DNA of 64,000 bases from Heliocidaris erythrogramma (GCA_025617745.1 CM046858.1:46457697-46521696); one strand, 5' to 3'. Positions 44,803 through 57,311 are shown, numbered from the stretch's first letter. Made by a program: numbers and translations. Notes: generated from the sequence alone by a model not told the origin.

Positions 44803-46395
44803 TTACGTGGATTCAGTGAGGAGTTGAGCGACACCTCGACTGGTTTTCCTATACACGAGAATTTTCCCCTCAGAGTGAACCACAAGTTTAGATGGGTCTG
44901 GGAGAACAAAGGTTGGACTGAACGGTGATTTTGAACAATCAACTATCTTCCTCGCTCCTGTAGCACGACCGAACGTCATCACATCGATGGCAAAGTTGAG
45001 CGGAGAAACTTGATACATAACGTAAAGCGCATCCCGTGACCTGTCAACGCCCATGCTTCTCAAGTCCTTGGTGTGGAGATGGAGGGTGGAGATGACCATG
45101 CCGTCTTGGTCGAGGACACACACGTCTTGGCCTCTAGGGCACTTGGTACGAATGGCCATTTTGTTCTTCGCCATTGCATGAACCTCGTATATCGCTTTTT
45201 TCGCAACGGTAAGCGATCTAAGAATCTCCCCGTTAGTTGGGTTGATTACGTAAATTGTAGACTGACCTAGGGCAGAGGCGAGGACGTTCTCATCAGTGTC
45301 CACTGAAACTGAAACCCGAGCGCTTGGTGAGAGGACCACGCTGATCGTCCTGATGTGCTTCCACGTCTGATCGAAAATAACGACATCTCCATCACAGGAG
45401 CCACCTACGATTCTACCATCATCTAGAAAACTGCACTTCCACATGTCGTGAGAATTTTTGCTTTCGATGACTCTCTTCTCCTTGCCGTCTCGAAGGCTGA
45501 GTGCATGAACAGATGCGTCGTGGTTATTCTTGATTATTACCTCACTGCTACTGCTGGATCCTATCATGCAGGAAAACGTTTTCTGACCTACACGGAATTT
45601 CCGCTCGAGTTCCCACTTCTCGACGGGCATCGTTATTTCTCCAATTTTCTGACCTTCTTCTCTAACGAAGTTCACCATCTCGGCAACCTGTAAGGCACGA
45701 TCTGATTCACCAACCTTGATATCTTCATCGAACTTGCCACAACCCTGTCGGGCAAACTCGCTGAACTCACTGAGCAACAGTTCGTCACTGTTCATAAGTT
45801 CTTCTGCCTTTGTGTGCATCTCGACCAGACCTTTGCAGAGCTTGTTTGCATCTTCATTCTGTTTGTCCACCTTCTCACGGACGACAACAGATCCTTCTTT
45901 CAGCTCTCTCATGAGCAATCCAAATCTATCTGTAACTTTCTTGACCTCGTCAGCATATGCCTTCTTCAGTCGACCTTCCTCCTTTGCAAAATGCTCTCTT
46001 ATCTTTGCAACACGGTTTCTGACGATTCCAATCTTCTCTCCCATCTCTGCTTCCCTCTTCTTCCCTTCTTCAAACAGGAGAGATAACGCTTCTTTGTGAT
46101 CTGACACAGCATCGCCAACATCCTGCAAAATACAATCTTTTCTATGTTCCGTCAATGTACATGTCTCACAGATTAAGACATCATGGGTTGTACAGAACAT
46201 CTTGGCGGATTCTTGCGGATGTCTAGTGCAGCGCCACTGACTAACACCATCTTTTATGATCACATGTTCTTTTAGTTGTGCACAGTCGTCACATAACTGT
46301 TGTCTGACCTCCACCCTGAAGCTGACATGGGCCTTGCCATAGGCGTGACACCCCTCACATTTGTTTTCATCGTCAGGAGAAAATCCAGACGCCAT
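44803..46395 (-). CDS. B-box/coiled-coil/beta-propeller protein 1 (TRIM-like, no RING)
   Basis: The protein has 530 residues from MASGFSPDD to a TAA at 44803. An N-terminal Cys pair cluster (C13, C16, C35, C38) forms a B-box1-like module. A B-box2 follows with C56, H59, C68, H71, C76, C79 and H84; C88 sits where His is usual. Residues about 95-230 are charged and coiled-coil-like. The last 280 residues contain repeated beta-strand units (DDGRIVGGSCDGDVVIFD), consistent with a WD/NHL-like propeller. There is no RING, so intrinsic ubiquitin-ligase activity is not expected. It is probably a cytoplasmic scaffold or receptor; its substrate is unknown. A splice acceptor (TTCCTTGTAG) at about 46433 lies 37 bases before the ATG, suggesting a non-coding 5' exon. 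Confidence 0.9.
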   Translation of the reverse strand: MASGFSPDDENKCEGCHAYGKAHVSFRVEVRQQLCDDCAQLKEHVIIKDGVSQWRCTRHPQESAKMFCTTHDVLICETCTLTEHRKDCILQDVGDAVSDHKEALSLLFEEGKKREAEMGEKIGIVRNRVAKIREHFAKEEGRLKKAYADEVKKVTDRFGLLMRELKEGSVVVREKVDKQNEDANKLCKGLVEMHTKAEELMNSDELLLSEFSEFARQGCGKFDEDIKVGESDRALQVAEMVNFVREEGQKIGEITMPVEKWELERKFRVGQKTFSCMIGSSSSSEVIIKNNHDASVHALSLRDGKEKRVIESKNSHDMWKCSFLDDGRIVGGSCDGDVVIFDQTWKHIRTISVVLSPSARVSVSVDTDENVLASALGQSTIYVINPTNGEILRSLTVAKKAIYEVHAMAKNKMAIRTKCPRGQDVCVLDQDGMVISTLHLHTKDLRSMGVDRSRDALYVMYQVSPLNFAIDVMTFGRATGARKIVDCSKSPFSPTFVLPDPSKLVVHSEGKILVYRKTSRGVAQLLTEST

Positions 46396-46432
46396 GATGG
46401 CAAATCAGCAATAGTCCTTCTCCAGTAGGCAA
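46396..46432 (-). other. 5' UTR segment of B-box gene 1
   Basis: The interval between the inferred acceptor and the start codon (AT-C-ATGG context). The upstream exon is not located. DNA from 46433 to 47720 shows no gene. Confidence 0.5.
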
Positions 46433-47721
46433 CTACAAGGAATGATAAGTAACAATGTTGACCAAAAATTTGTTTCACACGGTAGGTTTACAGTAATTGT
46501 TCCTTAAGTATTTGTTGGAATTACTACCCACACCCCCTGCAACCCAGAAGATTTTTTACCATTTACCAGAGGTCAATCCGGTCTACTAAACTTGACAGCT
46601 AACATCAAGAAAAAGTATACCATCTCCTGAAAACTGCAACCCGTAAGGACCTTCACCACCTAGGACAATTTTCCATGTTAGATACCAGTATTTTACTATC
46701 TTAAACTCTCTGCTGGGAAGGGTAGTCATCTGATTGGTAGTTAACTTGTAGATTACATGCCATTCCTGGTCTTGTCTCTAGTTGCTTTGCACTCTTTTGT
46801 ATTATTCTTTGTACTACATTAATAGTACCTCATATCGACAGTTACTGTGTGAAAATATTAGAAAGATATAAAACTCACCTGGTATGAAAATTTTAAAACA
46901 ATTCAAATAGGAATCTAAGCTGATAATCTTGCTGCTTCGGCGAACATGGCAATTGCGCAATGAATAGTCAAACGGTACATCCGCAAAAAATGTTATGCTA
47001 GAAATGTGCAATATTACTATGCTATATTGCACAATGGTTTCTCCTGTCATAATATTTATTGTTACACCCCCACCAGATGGCGATATAACTCTAAATCGCA
47101 AATTGGGATTCAATTACTTATGCTATGCCCATCCTGAGCCATTCAGTTATTTTGAAATGTCAGTTAATTGTAGCCCCCTTGTCATCCTTTTTGTTGCATT
47201 TTTACGGTCGTTATCTTTTTATACTAGTAAACAGAAGGACTTTTTATCTTTACATCATTTCCAATAACATAATAATTTTCTAAGTATATTCATTAATACG
47301 TTGGGAATTTGATATAAGACTGGTCAGGTGGACGTATTTGTGTGGTATTTGTAGCCTCTCTTGTCTATTACCAAATTAGTATTCTAAGAGTAGAATAAGT
47401 GGTCGGTATTATCCCTCTTTACCTAAAGCAAATGCACATAAAATCAGCCAATAATTATCTCTAAAACTTACAAGTGACCCATTATCATTGATTGTCCAAA
47501 TATTTATACATGTATATGTATTAGGAATCGTTATACATCGATAGTGTAATATTAATTTTCTAACCATCAGTTTTGTCCACCAAACCCAGTGGCCTGGGCC
47601 ACATTTTGTCCTTAGTGGATTGTTCACGTCGATGCCAATTTAGTTCAAAGGTTCTGATTGAGGTCCATAATAACATGCAGCAGTATCTATCATTTATAAT
47701 CATTAAACACAAATTTATTGT

Positions 47722-47800
47722 AGGGCGACATAGTCTAGGGGTTTGAACACTTGGCTTCCGATGCTAAGATCGTAGATTCGAGCCCAACATTTGCCGCTCT
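47722..47800 (+). repeat. tRNA-like SINE head
   Basis: GGGCGACATAGTCTAGGGGT fits a box A and AGATTCGAGCCC (47774-47785) a box B, with proper spacing. The following text (CAGTATATGGAACATGACC) resembles a SINE body rather than a tRNA. No gene is seen on to 48309. Confidence 0.55.
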
Positions 47801-48313
47801 CAGTATATGGAACATGACCAGGTGTTCAATGATTGCTGGTTCAGTAAGTACCTGCGCACCTGGCTTATTGCAATGCAACATGCGATGACGATGGCTGCCA
47901 GAGCTGAAACCAGGTATATCCAAAGTATAACAAATTTTTAAAGAAGGCACATTTTGCTCTCTGACAACAGGTGTGTATAATTACAAAGCTTTGCAGTGAA
48001 CATTACATAACGTCATAATTATGTACCACAAACACGATTTTATTTGCCATTATATTTCATTTAATATATCATCCAAACATTTAGCGCACATTTACCATCT
48101 TCAAGTATGAAAGTACGGAATTTGCAAAATTTCCAAACTGCCTGTACTGATTTTGTGATTTATTTTGAAAAAAAAAATATATATTGGCATGTTTCGAAAA
48201 ATATTAATAATTCATTCAACACACAAAAAGTGCCACTTCCCCTGTGGAGAGAGTACTCCGGACATTTTGGTCAACTTAGGCATTGAACACTGTATCGAAA
48301 AAAAAACTGTTTT

Positions 48314-49702
48314 GGGGTCTGAGCCAAAAGTAGTCAACATAAACCCTAAATTTTCAATTTAAGATTTGTGTCTGCCCTTGTATTTCACATGAAAGCTGAG
48401 AATCAGTAGTTTATGAAAATGTACATGCCTCTTCATGATTGCGTTCCGTTTTTTTTTAAATAACCTTTAAAATGGAAAAAAGCGTCCTCAGAGCGCGACG
48501 AGACGGAATTAATAGAAAAAGCAATCAAGTATAAAGTGCAAGGGCATTTGAAAAATAAAGTTTGGAGTTGGAATACTATATGCAATATTATTCAATGCCC
48601 AATGCCAGTTCTGGCAATATTCTGTTGTAATTGGGTTAAAATTTGAACTTTTTGGTGCAAAATTGTATTTTGGGGCACTTTGACACCCCTTTTAATTTTT
48701 TCGTTGGATAAAGTGGATTTTATATAGACTGAGGTCTTATAAAGTATCAATGAACTATCGTACCATGACTTCTGTACCATTAAAATTGATTCCCTTATAT
48801 TTCGAGCAGAATTGCGATGTGTTACTTTTTTTCCGTCCCGTCACATTTAGTGGGTATTTAAGGGATTTTAGGCGCGACGGGACGGAATTTTGCATGGAAA
48901 GTACAGTCCCATGTATGTCATTTGATGTAAGTATACTTTTTTTTAACCCTAGCAAGTTTTTATTCATTTAATTTGAATAAACAATAGAGATTGACACTTT
49001 TCTTACCTGAACAATTTAGTTCTACCACAATTTTTAGAGAAAAGAACTATTTGATGATATCATACATTTCTCTTCAAAATCCCCATTTGTTTTGTACATG
49101 GTGCAAAAGTGTCCACCCTCTCCAGTGATTTTTATCTCTTTACTTTGAATTAACAATAAATCTTGCCACTTCCCTGTGCCTTAACATTTTAGTTCTACCA
49201 TAGTTTAAAAGAAAAAAGTACAGTTGGATGATATTTAATTTTTTTAAAATCCCCATTCATTTTGTACATGGTGCAAAAGTGTCCGTCCCGTCGCATTCCG
49301 TCCTGTCGCGCGACACCTATTCATCAATTTTCAAATAAAAAAAAAATTGATTGGGCCAAAATCTTAGCTTCATGGTTGAATGTCATGTGCTCTATCATAC
49401 TAATCAAAAATCACAATACGTAGCTAGTCTTCAATTTTAACATCGATAGAAATTTACTTTGAATCTGTCTTACAAAATTTCACCATAGTATCGTTCCGTC
49501 CCGTCGCGCTAACAAAAAATGTTGTTACCATAGAAACGGAATTACGATCAGTCGTCTTGTGTTTGTAGTGGAATTGTTCTTCAATGTAAACTTATTATAT
49601 ACGTAAAGGTATGCAGCAAGTAGCATTTCTTATTTCTTGTGAGGAGAATGAGTCCTATTGAATTCCGTCCTGTCGCGTTGACAGGACTTTTGGCTCAGAC
49701 CC
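48314..49702. mobile_element. TIR element with TTTG target duplication and subterminal repeats
   Basis: The ends GGGTCTGAGCCAAAAGT and the exact complement (49686-49702) bound 1389 bp. TTTG flanks both sides (48310-48313 and 49703-49706). Six or more copies of a CCGTCCCGTCGCG motif or its complement occur inside: near 48492, 48831, 48870, 49280-49310, 49491 and 49664. Repeated subterminal motifs are typical transposase-binding sites. There is no transposase frame, so it is non-autonomous. Confidence 0.85.
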
Positions 49703-49706
49703 TTTG

Positions 49707-51464
49707 ATATCTTGAACTTGTGAGGATATTCGCAAAGTTAGTCTGCCCCTATTGTGAGAGAGGGTTTTGTGACGTATCCGTTGAACTTTCAGTTTATATA
49801 TAGTAAGTGACATCATATCATGCAGGCATACTGCTACCCTTGGTGTTTGTCACTGATTGTACAGGAAGTTTCTGTTCCTCTTAGCGGAAGACCAAATCAC
49901 AAAGCCTGCATTTGATTATGTTAAAGGCAACCTCAGTCACTGCTTAGACTCAACGATATGGGTGAATTATATAATCTATTCGATAACATGAATGGTAACC
50001 TAATAATAAAAAACATAATACTTGCAATAGAGACTGAATGTGATATCAAAAGTCATCTCATAACAAAAATATAAGGAAATAAATGGATAAATAAATAACT
50101 CATAATTTTAGCTAAATCTTTGAAAAAGAGCATTTGTTTGTTAGAAAATTACTTTGGTTTTAAGGTAACCACAGGAACTTTTAATTATCACTCCGTCACA
50201 CCGCCCCTCGGGTATCATTATGAGCAGGTAACAAGTCAGTTTTATTCACAGGAAAAGACTTTAATTCTGCATCATAACAATCATGTGAGTTGGCAACAGT
50301 GGCACCGTATTTCAAGGACTGTTTTGATAAGTCGAACGTACTTTAGCACAAGATCCACTTAGTTCATGGTAATACAGGAATAAACCCATAATTATCATGC
50401 TTATAATTATTAAAGCAAATGTTAGCCTACCCATCTACGCTTTGAATATTGTTACCCTCTATTCACGAAAAGACTTGACATCGTGGTATGACAAGTATTT
50501 AGTGTTAGATCGTATATGGTCAGATGACATCTTCATATCAAAAGAACAAAATTCGATGAATATTTTAAGCAAAAATATACAAAATACATTTTAAAACCCT
50601 TCATAAACCAGGCCTATTTAAACAGCTTAATATTATGCATATTATTTATGCAAATACAAAATAATATACACATGTACAAACTTTATTTAAAAGAGTCATT
50701 ATTGTTATCATCAATATGCTTTACAAACTTACAGAATGTATACAGTGACGTCTTGCTGCACCGTGTCGAAGCACATTTTATTGCTACAAATTTTACCTAA
50801 CCAAAGTTCACGTGCTATACAGTTTGTCTCAATAATTACATTTATCATTCCAATACATGTATATGCAAATTTTTTTTAAAGAAATTGCCAGTTGAGTTTA
50901 GCAACAGCGAAAGAGTCGTGCACTTTAGTCATTGATATTTTCGGATAATATTGCACATCGATATAATTGTAATCTACAAAGTTAATAAGTACATAATTGC
51001 CAATCAATATGTATACATGTTATAGGTAATCACGTGTAGCCCTTTGAGCAAAAGACAGCGTTCAGGCTACATGCATGGTGTGCTAAAATGCCGCTGTTAT
51101 AATGTTCATGGCTTGCTAATGATGCCGATAACCGTTAGGAGAACATTCCCAATGTTGAATTTTACCTATAAAGTGTAAAGAAATTTATTCCACACAATTT
51201 TGCTGTAATTTAGTAACTACTAAATGTACTACATGTCGAATTAAAATGTCTAAGAGTTAGTGTTTAAAACAAAATTATGTACACGGCAGTAATGACGGTC
51301 TACATTCTAAAAAAGGAGATGGCACGCGGTTTAACCAGTACAGAAAAACCAAACTACACTTTCCAACTGCACAACTATAGTAGGCGGATCAAGATCTTAT
51401 TTCCACAACTAACTGTTCCTTGGATAATTATATATGTGCATCATTCAAGATAATGACTAGCCTT
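49707..51464. other. No separate gene seen; includes likely 3' UTR of B-box gene 2
   Basis: The AT-rich region has short frames (50120-50362, 50397-50594) without domains. The part next to 51465 is probably 3' UTR of the minus-strand B-box gene. Confidence 0.5.
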
Positions 51465-53081
51465 TCAGACAGCTACTTCTTTAGGTTTGGTCTCAGCAAG
51501 AAGTTGATGGAATCCTCGTTTTGTCTTTCTGAAGTTGAGTAGCTTTCCATCAGTATAGATGACCATCCTATCAGGTCTAGGTATGGCGCAGCTTGGACTG
51601 TAGAACGATGGCTCACATACTGTAACCCTCTCTGCAACCACCTCGGCCGAGGTGGATAACACACATACCTTATAATCAGAGTGATGACGATCCCAACAGA
51701 GAAGGTAGATCAAGTCATGTCCTCGGTCGACAACCATGCTTTTGATTCCTTCACCGTGACAGTGCTTCGAAGCCAAGGTCACACCTGAATCGTCCAGGAC
51801 GGACACGTCGATGCCTTCGACACACTCGTTAAGAACTACGATGAGTCCTGATGCGAGAGCACACATGTCGTATATCGGAGTCTTCTTCACGATGGACCTG
51901 ACCAGTTTACCGTCTGCAGGGTCGTAGATCCCGATCGTACCAGACCCGATGGCAGTGGCGAGGATCAATTCATCTTTGTTCAAAGCTATGCATACGGAAG
52001 AACTTTCGGCTATGCCGATAACTGTGAGTGCTTTCCAAGATCGATCGCAAATGACAATCTCGCCATCGTTGGATCCACACACGATTCTACGGGTACCGTC
52101 CTTCAGCGGCACACATCGCCAGAGGTCGTATGGACTGTTACTTTTGATCACCCTCTTCTTGGTTTTTGCCTCGGTATTGACGACATAGATGGAGTGCTTG
52201 TCGTTCTCTTTTATGACTACATCAGTCCCACTGATAGTTCCCATCATATAGGATAATTTTCCAATTTCTGGGTTGTATTCGTCATTAGGGACCCATGTTT
52301 CTACTGGTATCTCCACGTTTCCGATAGCTTGACTGTCGGTTTCCGTAAAAGAAACCTTGCTGGCTAAACCCAAGATGTGCTTAACTGTCTTCATGTTGAT
52401 ATCTGGATGAGTTTTGCTTGTCAGACAAGTCAGAGAGTTATTGATTTCCTGAAAGTCCCTCATTAGATCATCCTTGTTCGTCAGTAGTGCTTCAGCCCGA
52501 ACTCGCATCGCAACAAGGTCTTTGCATTTCTTCTCAGGTTGGACTCGAAGATCTTCAGTCATGTCACGAAGTCTAGTGGATGCCTGCTTCAGCTTTTGTT
52601 GATGATCTTCGAATGTATCCTTGAGCTTCTTCACTTCTCCTTCAAATGCCATTCTCAATTTTTCCTCTTCTTTTGCAAAATGTTGGTCTAGTCCCACAAG
52701 TTCCTCATCCACTGTGCTCATCTTAAGTCTAAAGGTTTCTTCATTGGTCTTACTCATCTCAATCAAACGGACCAAGTCATCTTTCCTATCCTTCAGAGTA
52801 TCATCAATATCTCCAAGGGTGCATGATGACTTGCTATGTGTAGTGATAGCACATGCCTCGCAGATCGGGACGTCATGCGTCAAGCAGAAGATCTTGGCCT
52901 TATCGGTCACATGTTTCTGGCAAAACCACTCGGCGGCATTAATGGAGTCCTGTTTATCATGGGCGCAGCCATCGCAAAGCTTCTGTCTGACTTCTACACG
53001 GTATGACACATGAGCGGTGTCCTCTGTGTTGCATCCTTCACATCTTGTGTCCTCTCCAGAAAAAGAAAAACCCGATGCCAT
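51465..53081 (-). CDS. B-box/coiled-coil/beta-propeller protein 2 (TRIM-like, no RING)
   Basis: This is a tandem paralogue of the gene at 44803-46395. I start it at the ATG at 53081 (MASGFSFSGED, 538 residues) because it aligns with the paralogue. The open frame runs 20 codons further up, but a good splice acceptor (CCCCTACACACAG at 53102) makes that part intron or UTR. C14, C17, C36 and C39 form the B-box1-like cluster. B-box2 is CQKHVTDKAKIFCLTHDVPI then CEAC and a His-rich end. A charged coiled coil follows (about 95-230). The C-terminal 280 residues are propeller-like, with SNDGEIVICD, NKDELILATA and DDSGVTLAS strands. No RING or membrane segment is seen. Function is probably protein scaffolding; the partner is unknown. 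Confidence 0.9.
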   Translation of the reverse strand: MASGFSFSGEDTRCEGCNTEDTAHVSYRVEVRQKLCDGCAHDKQDSINAAEWFCQKHVTDKAKIFCLTHDVPICEACAITTHSKSSCTLGDIDDTLKDRKDDLVRLIEMSKTNEETFRLKMSTVDEELVGLDQHFAKEEEKLRMAFEGEVKKLKDTFEDHQQKLKQASTRLRDMTEDLRVQPEKKCKDLVAMRVRAEALLTNKDDLMRDFQEINNSLTCLTSKTHPDINMKTVKHILGLASKVSFTETDSQAIGNVEIPVETWVPNDEYNPEIGKLSYMMGTISGTDVVIKENDKHSIYVVNTEAKTKKRVIKSNSPYDLWRCVPLKDGTRRIVCGSNDGEIVICDRSWKALTVIGIAESSSVCIALNKDELILATAIGSGTIGIYDPADGKLVRSIVKKTPIYDMCALASGLIVVLNECVEGIDVSVLDDSGVTLASKHCHGEGIKSMVVDRGHDLIYLLCWDRHHSDYKVCVLSTSAEVVAERVTVCEPSFYSPSCAIPRPDRMVIYTDGKLLNFRKTKRGFHQLLAETKPKEVAV

Positions 53082-53101
53082 ATTGCTGGTTACAATCAGC
53101 C
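53082..53101 (-). other. 5' UTR segment of B-box gene 2
   Basis: The inferred exon edge to start codon is only 20 bases. The matching arrangement in gene 1 (37 bases) supports a conserved non-coding first exon. Confidence 0.5.
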
Positions 53102-53287
53102 CTGTGTGTAGGGGAAGTAAAGAGAGCAAAACGATGTTCATTATACGGTCTGCATGTAGTGAATTTGATTGAATTATTTTTGTACCATGAAACCAAATTG
53201 AAATAATTCACCATATATGTATATGTGGAGCAGCATGAGGTTTATTTCAGTCATCACCGAAATGATGTACATGATGGCCGCGAAACT

Positions 53288-53383
53288 GGGGGGGGGGGGG
53301 GGGGGGGGGCGGGCGGCTAGACACGTTTCATAAAATCTTGGAAAAGAGGTTAGAAAATTATCATTAATGAGTGAAATCAAATC

Positions 53384-53414
<31 letters not shown>
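53288..53414. repeat. G22 and C29 tracts in inverted arrangement
   Basis: G22 (53288-53309) after GGCCGCGAAACT and C29 (53386-53414) before CACACAC lie 76 bases apart. They could pair as a hairpin or form G-quadruplexes on opposite strands. Frames crossing them are artefacts. From 53415 to 54694 I see no gene. Confidence 0.9.
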
Positions 53415-53415
<1 letters not shown>

Positions 53416-54694
53416 CACACACACTCAAAAATCTCCGCGGCCCCTACAGTACTTAATCGGAAATTGATAGCGAAACAACAAGAGATAATTAGGTCTACAA
53501 AAGAATATATTTGCCATTATTATCATCCTTCTGATTTATATGCTTCCAGTTGGTTTATTGGTGGATGCCGATATGAGAAAAAAGTATTTCCCGAACACAA
53601 ACTTTCATCGAAGTTTGCCTGTATTGCTTTATACAGTTATACAAATCAAATCAAATTAAATCAAACTAAAATTTATATGATGTATGGTTTTCATCAAACA
53701 TATATGAAGATAACATTTAACAAATTCATAGTGACGAAGCTTTTCGACCTGCACTCATCGGTTCACAACCATAAAAGTAAATCATAAAAGTAAATCTAAA
53801 CAATCCAAACTCATATAAGTAAATGATCAAAATAAAAGTCGGTGCGTGTAATATAATGCAAGTATTCGTATATGTCCATTGTTCAGAAGTTTACTTTTCA
53901 CATTCTATAAATTAACAACAAAACAATACAATCATACACCTGTGGTTAAATAAATACAACACAGCATATTCCATCATCATATAAGTGCCGTATACGTTAT
54001 AACTGTGGGATACTTACCAACAAGAATGACATATATTTCAGAATCAGACAGTCAAATTCTATTTCCAAAAGGGAGCGACTGCTCTTGATATGGATGATAC
54101 CTTGACAAGCTTTTGTCGTACACTGTGATTCACACTCAATTTCCTACTACAATATTAAAGCTATCTCAAAAATACATCGTGCACCCACCATGAGATGGCA
54201 GTGTTCACAAGTAAGAGTGTGGAAAGTTTATTTCCTCCTCAGTCCCGGGGCTACACGCGCCCGTCTTTCCATTCCCTCAAAAATTGCATAACGTTTGACG
54301 CATGTTAGAAAATAGTAGAAAAACTGTAAAACATAGTAAAGGCTCTTCCTCTATTTCAAAACCGAATATAAAACAAGTAACATAATGCTATATTCAGTCA
54401 CAGATTATATTTTAAATCCATACAGTCATGTATGTCTTTACCAATCAAGGCAATGAAATTAAAGGATTTCCTTTGTAATGACAACGTCACTCGTTTTGCT
54501 TTGATTATGATTTCTCTTTGAACTCGTCACCCGATTGTTTGCATTACTTTCTTTAGAACTTTCAATTCTATTTACTCTTCTTGTGCAGCAGTTTTCAGAC
54601 GGTATTCAACTGATTAACAATCAATTATGGAATCAGTAATGTAAACAGACAAGGGGAATGGATCTCATGCACGTAAACTTACGCGTAGGACCTA

Positions 54695-55830
54695 CAGTGG
54701 CGGATTGGGGGGGGGGGGGGGGGCGGCACAGAGGGCACGCCCCTGGCTTGGCCAATGCAGATACTTTTCATACACAGCTTATTAAAATAATTTACCAATT
54801 AAATTTTTTTTTTAAAGCGAGAGCGATAGCGAAAAAGTTGGGGAAGTGAAAAAAAAGTCTAAAACGGCGCTACGAGCCGTTATCTTTCTCTCAAAATTTG
54901 CTAAAAAACGTCAAAATTTCGCGCTTTGCGCGGGAAGGGGGAATTTGAATTGAATTGAATTATAAACAAGACTTCGAGCTAAAAAGCGGATAATGTTTGT
55001 TTCTATAAAGTTTGTACAAAATTGATCACATCATAATAAAAACATCAAGAAACACAAAAAAAAAACACAAAAAAAAACAATATTATCATTGTATAGCAAG
55101 GAAAACCTTTGATAGATTAAATTTAAATAATGAAGTTTCTTGTAACATAAAGATGACTAAAATCGTAGTGAAGAATTAAGGTTTCAGGAACAATAAGTGA
55201 GTTAGAAGCGTTTGTTTAACAATATGCAACTTAGGTCATTGTACCTAAAACAAAACAAGGGAATTATAATAAAATACATTATTATAGTACGTAGAATATT
55301 CCAGTCCAAAAAGGAATTCTAAATTCTTTCGTATAAAAGATTGTAAAAAAAAAGGAAAAGCATGACCTGCACAAAACGAATCAAGAGCGTATATTTAAAA
55401 GAATACATCCGAGATCAGAGTAACGAGTGGTTTAAAACAGAAAGGATAAGAACTGTAGGGAAGAATGAAGTGTTGAAATATACAGAAGACTCGGCTTAAA
55501 GTGTAGAACACAATTCAAACTACCTTTAACCTTGGGTCATGAAAGATGAGGTGGAATTTATAATTACAACAGATAAACGGCATTGTTTATAACAGAAGAT
55601 TCTGAAAGCTAAAGTCATCACAAAAGGCTCATTAAAATGCATGAATACTTAAAATACCCCCTCCCTGCACCACCCCTGTTACATACAGTGCAGTATTGAA
55701 AAGCAGTCAGGGCATGGAACATAACTTTCCGCTTTAAAAAAATGTATGCTACGAGCCGTTATCTTTCTCTCAAATTTGCTCAAACGAAAGAGCTTTCGCG
55801 CTGTGCGCGGGAAGGGGGAAACTCCCCCTC
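54695..55830. repeat. G17-bearing repeat and duplicated GC-rich motif
   Basis: CAGTGGCGGATT leads into G17 (54707-54723). The segment GCTACGAGCCGTTATCTTTC at about 54872 recurs at about 55750, both followed by a CGCGCTTTGCGCGGGAAGGG-like text. The AT-rich DNA between them has no gene. Confidence 0.75.
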
Positions 55831-56140
55831 CCTTCACCCATGCTTTGCGTGCTCACAACCGCCCCCCCTCCTAAAATGAAATCCTGGCTACGCGGTTGCC
55901 CCGGCCGGCCAAATAATTATGATAACACCTTCCCGCTATCTCTATTGGTTATGAGAGATCTTATAGACAAAAATATGCCTCAGAAGTAATGACAATCCTT
56001 TTCAGTTTTTAAACGTCCCTCCCCCTTGGTAAAATGCACCCCACAACCCGACAGCCAAAATGAATGAAATATTGAGTGCAATGTTGGCGTTGTGCGATGT
56101 ACGATTTTGATCGATGCGTATATAAGTATAACCCTCCCCC

Positions 56141-56273
56141 ATTGGCGGATCCGGGGGAGGGGCACAGCCAGCCCTTGGCCCCCCCCCCCCCTTTGGAAGA
56201 GAAGTATGAATTTTGACCATAGACGATCCGCCATTTTCTCGATTGTGCCCCTCCCCCTTTTAGAGTGAAGACC

Positions 56274-56304
<31 letters not shown>

Positions 56305-56370
56305 TGTCAGGGAATTATGGGGGGAAAGTGGACCCCCATAACCCCTTACTGAGCGATTTTTGAAGGTTTG
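56141..56370 (+). repeat. G-tract-bearing dispersed repeat, copy 2
   Basis: CATTGGCGGATCCGGGGGAG, a C-run, ATGAATTTTGACCATAGACG, a T24-like run and GCTTGTCAGGGAATTATGGG match the copy at 42880-43200 in order and orientation. DNA from 56371 to 57240 shows no gene; a SINE-tail-like ATAATAATAGTG then TATATAGCGC lies at about 56770-56805. Confidence 0.85.
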
Positions 56371-57290
56371 GCGAAATTTTTTTTTTTATTATCAAAAAAT
56401 AAGATTTTATGTATTCAAAGTCATTCATATAAAACAATAAACAGTGTTAATCAATAAACTTTGAGTAATGTTTTCATTTGTTTTCCTAATACATACAGAT
56501 GTATTTTGGGGTCCTTTTTCCATTCTTTCTATATTCATCTGATCTCTTTATCTCACTATTTCTAATGTTCGCTATCTTCCCTCTCTATTTCACAGCTGCA
56601 GAGGTGTCTAGTCTCCTTTCCTTCTTCCCTCTCATTATTATTTCCCTCTCTCCAGCTGTCTCTGTCTCTGCTAGTGCCTTTGCGTGTTTACAGCTTCCCC
56701 ATAATTTGCTTCAACAACCTTTTTTTTATGAGTATCTCTGTCTGTTGGTGGGTCTTATCTACTCTCTTAATAATGAATAATAATAGTGACAATATTTATA
56801 TAGCGCACAATACATCTTTAGAGATATTCAAGGGCGCCTACAAATTAATTTCAATTAACGAGTGAAAGAAATAAAGAAATCTACAAAAATACAAATACGC
56901 AGTACAGTCAGTGAATGTTCAGTCATCCGCAAATTTGGACTGTCAAAGTGCAGGTATTCACGTCAACAGATATTCTGTTTATTGTTGTATGGTATTCTAA
57001 CACGAGATGGCGTGCTATTTACAGAGCATTACCAATGGTCTCTCTATCATAAAGATCACCTATTTATGCTTACTTCGATAAAAAAAAAAACAACCCCGGA
57101 CAGAATAAAACCGCAATCAACTGCATATAGCCCCCTCCCTTCACTGGTTTTGCTTATGATAATTTAATTTTACAATGGAGAAATTCCAGTTGAATTCCTG
57201 TTCAATGTAAGCGTTGAGCTGAAATAAGATTGTCGCCGCGATGTGTGTAAGTGTACCCCTCCCCACTATATCCGATCAGGCTCGGGTTCC

Positions 57291-57311
57291 GGGGGGGGGG
57301 GGGGGGGGGGG
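57291..57311 (+). repeat. G21 tract
   Basis: It follows CTCGGGTTCC and precedes GAGGGGG. Further short C runs lie at 57652-57661 and C15 at 57875-57889. No gene is supported in 57312-57960. Confidence 0.9.

Noticed and set aside
53082-53141. Signal-peptide-like N-terminal extension of B-box protein 2 (20 hydrophobic residues)
   Set aside because: The paralogue starts at MASGFS and a good splice acceptor lies inside the extension, so it is probably intron/UTR.
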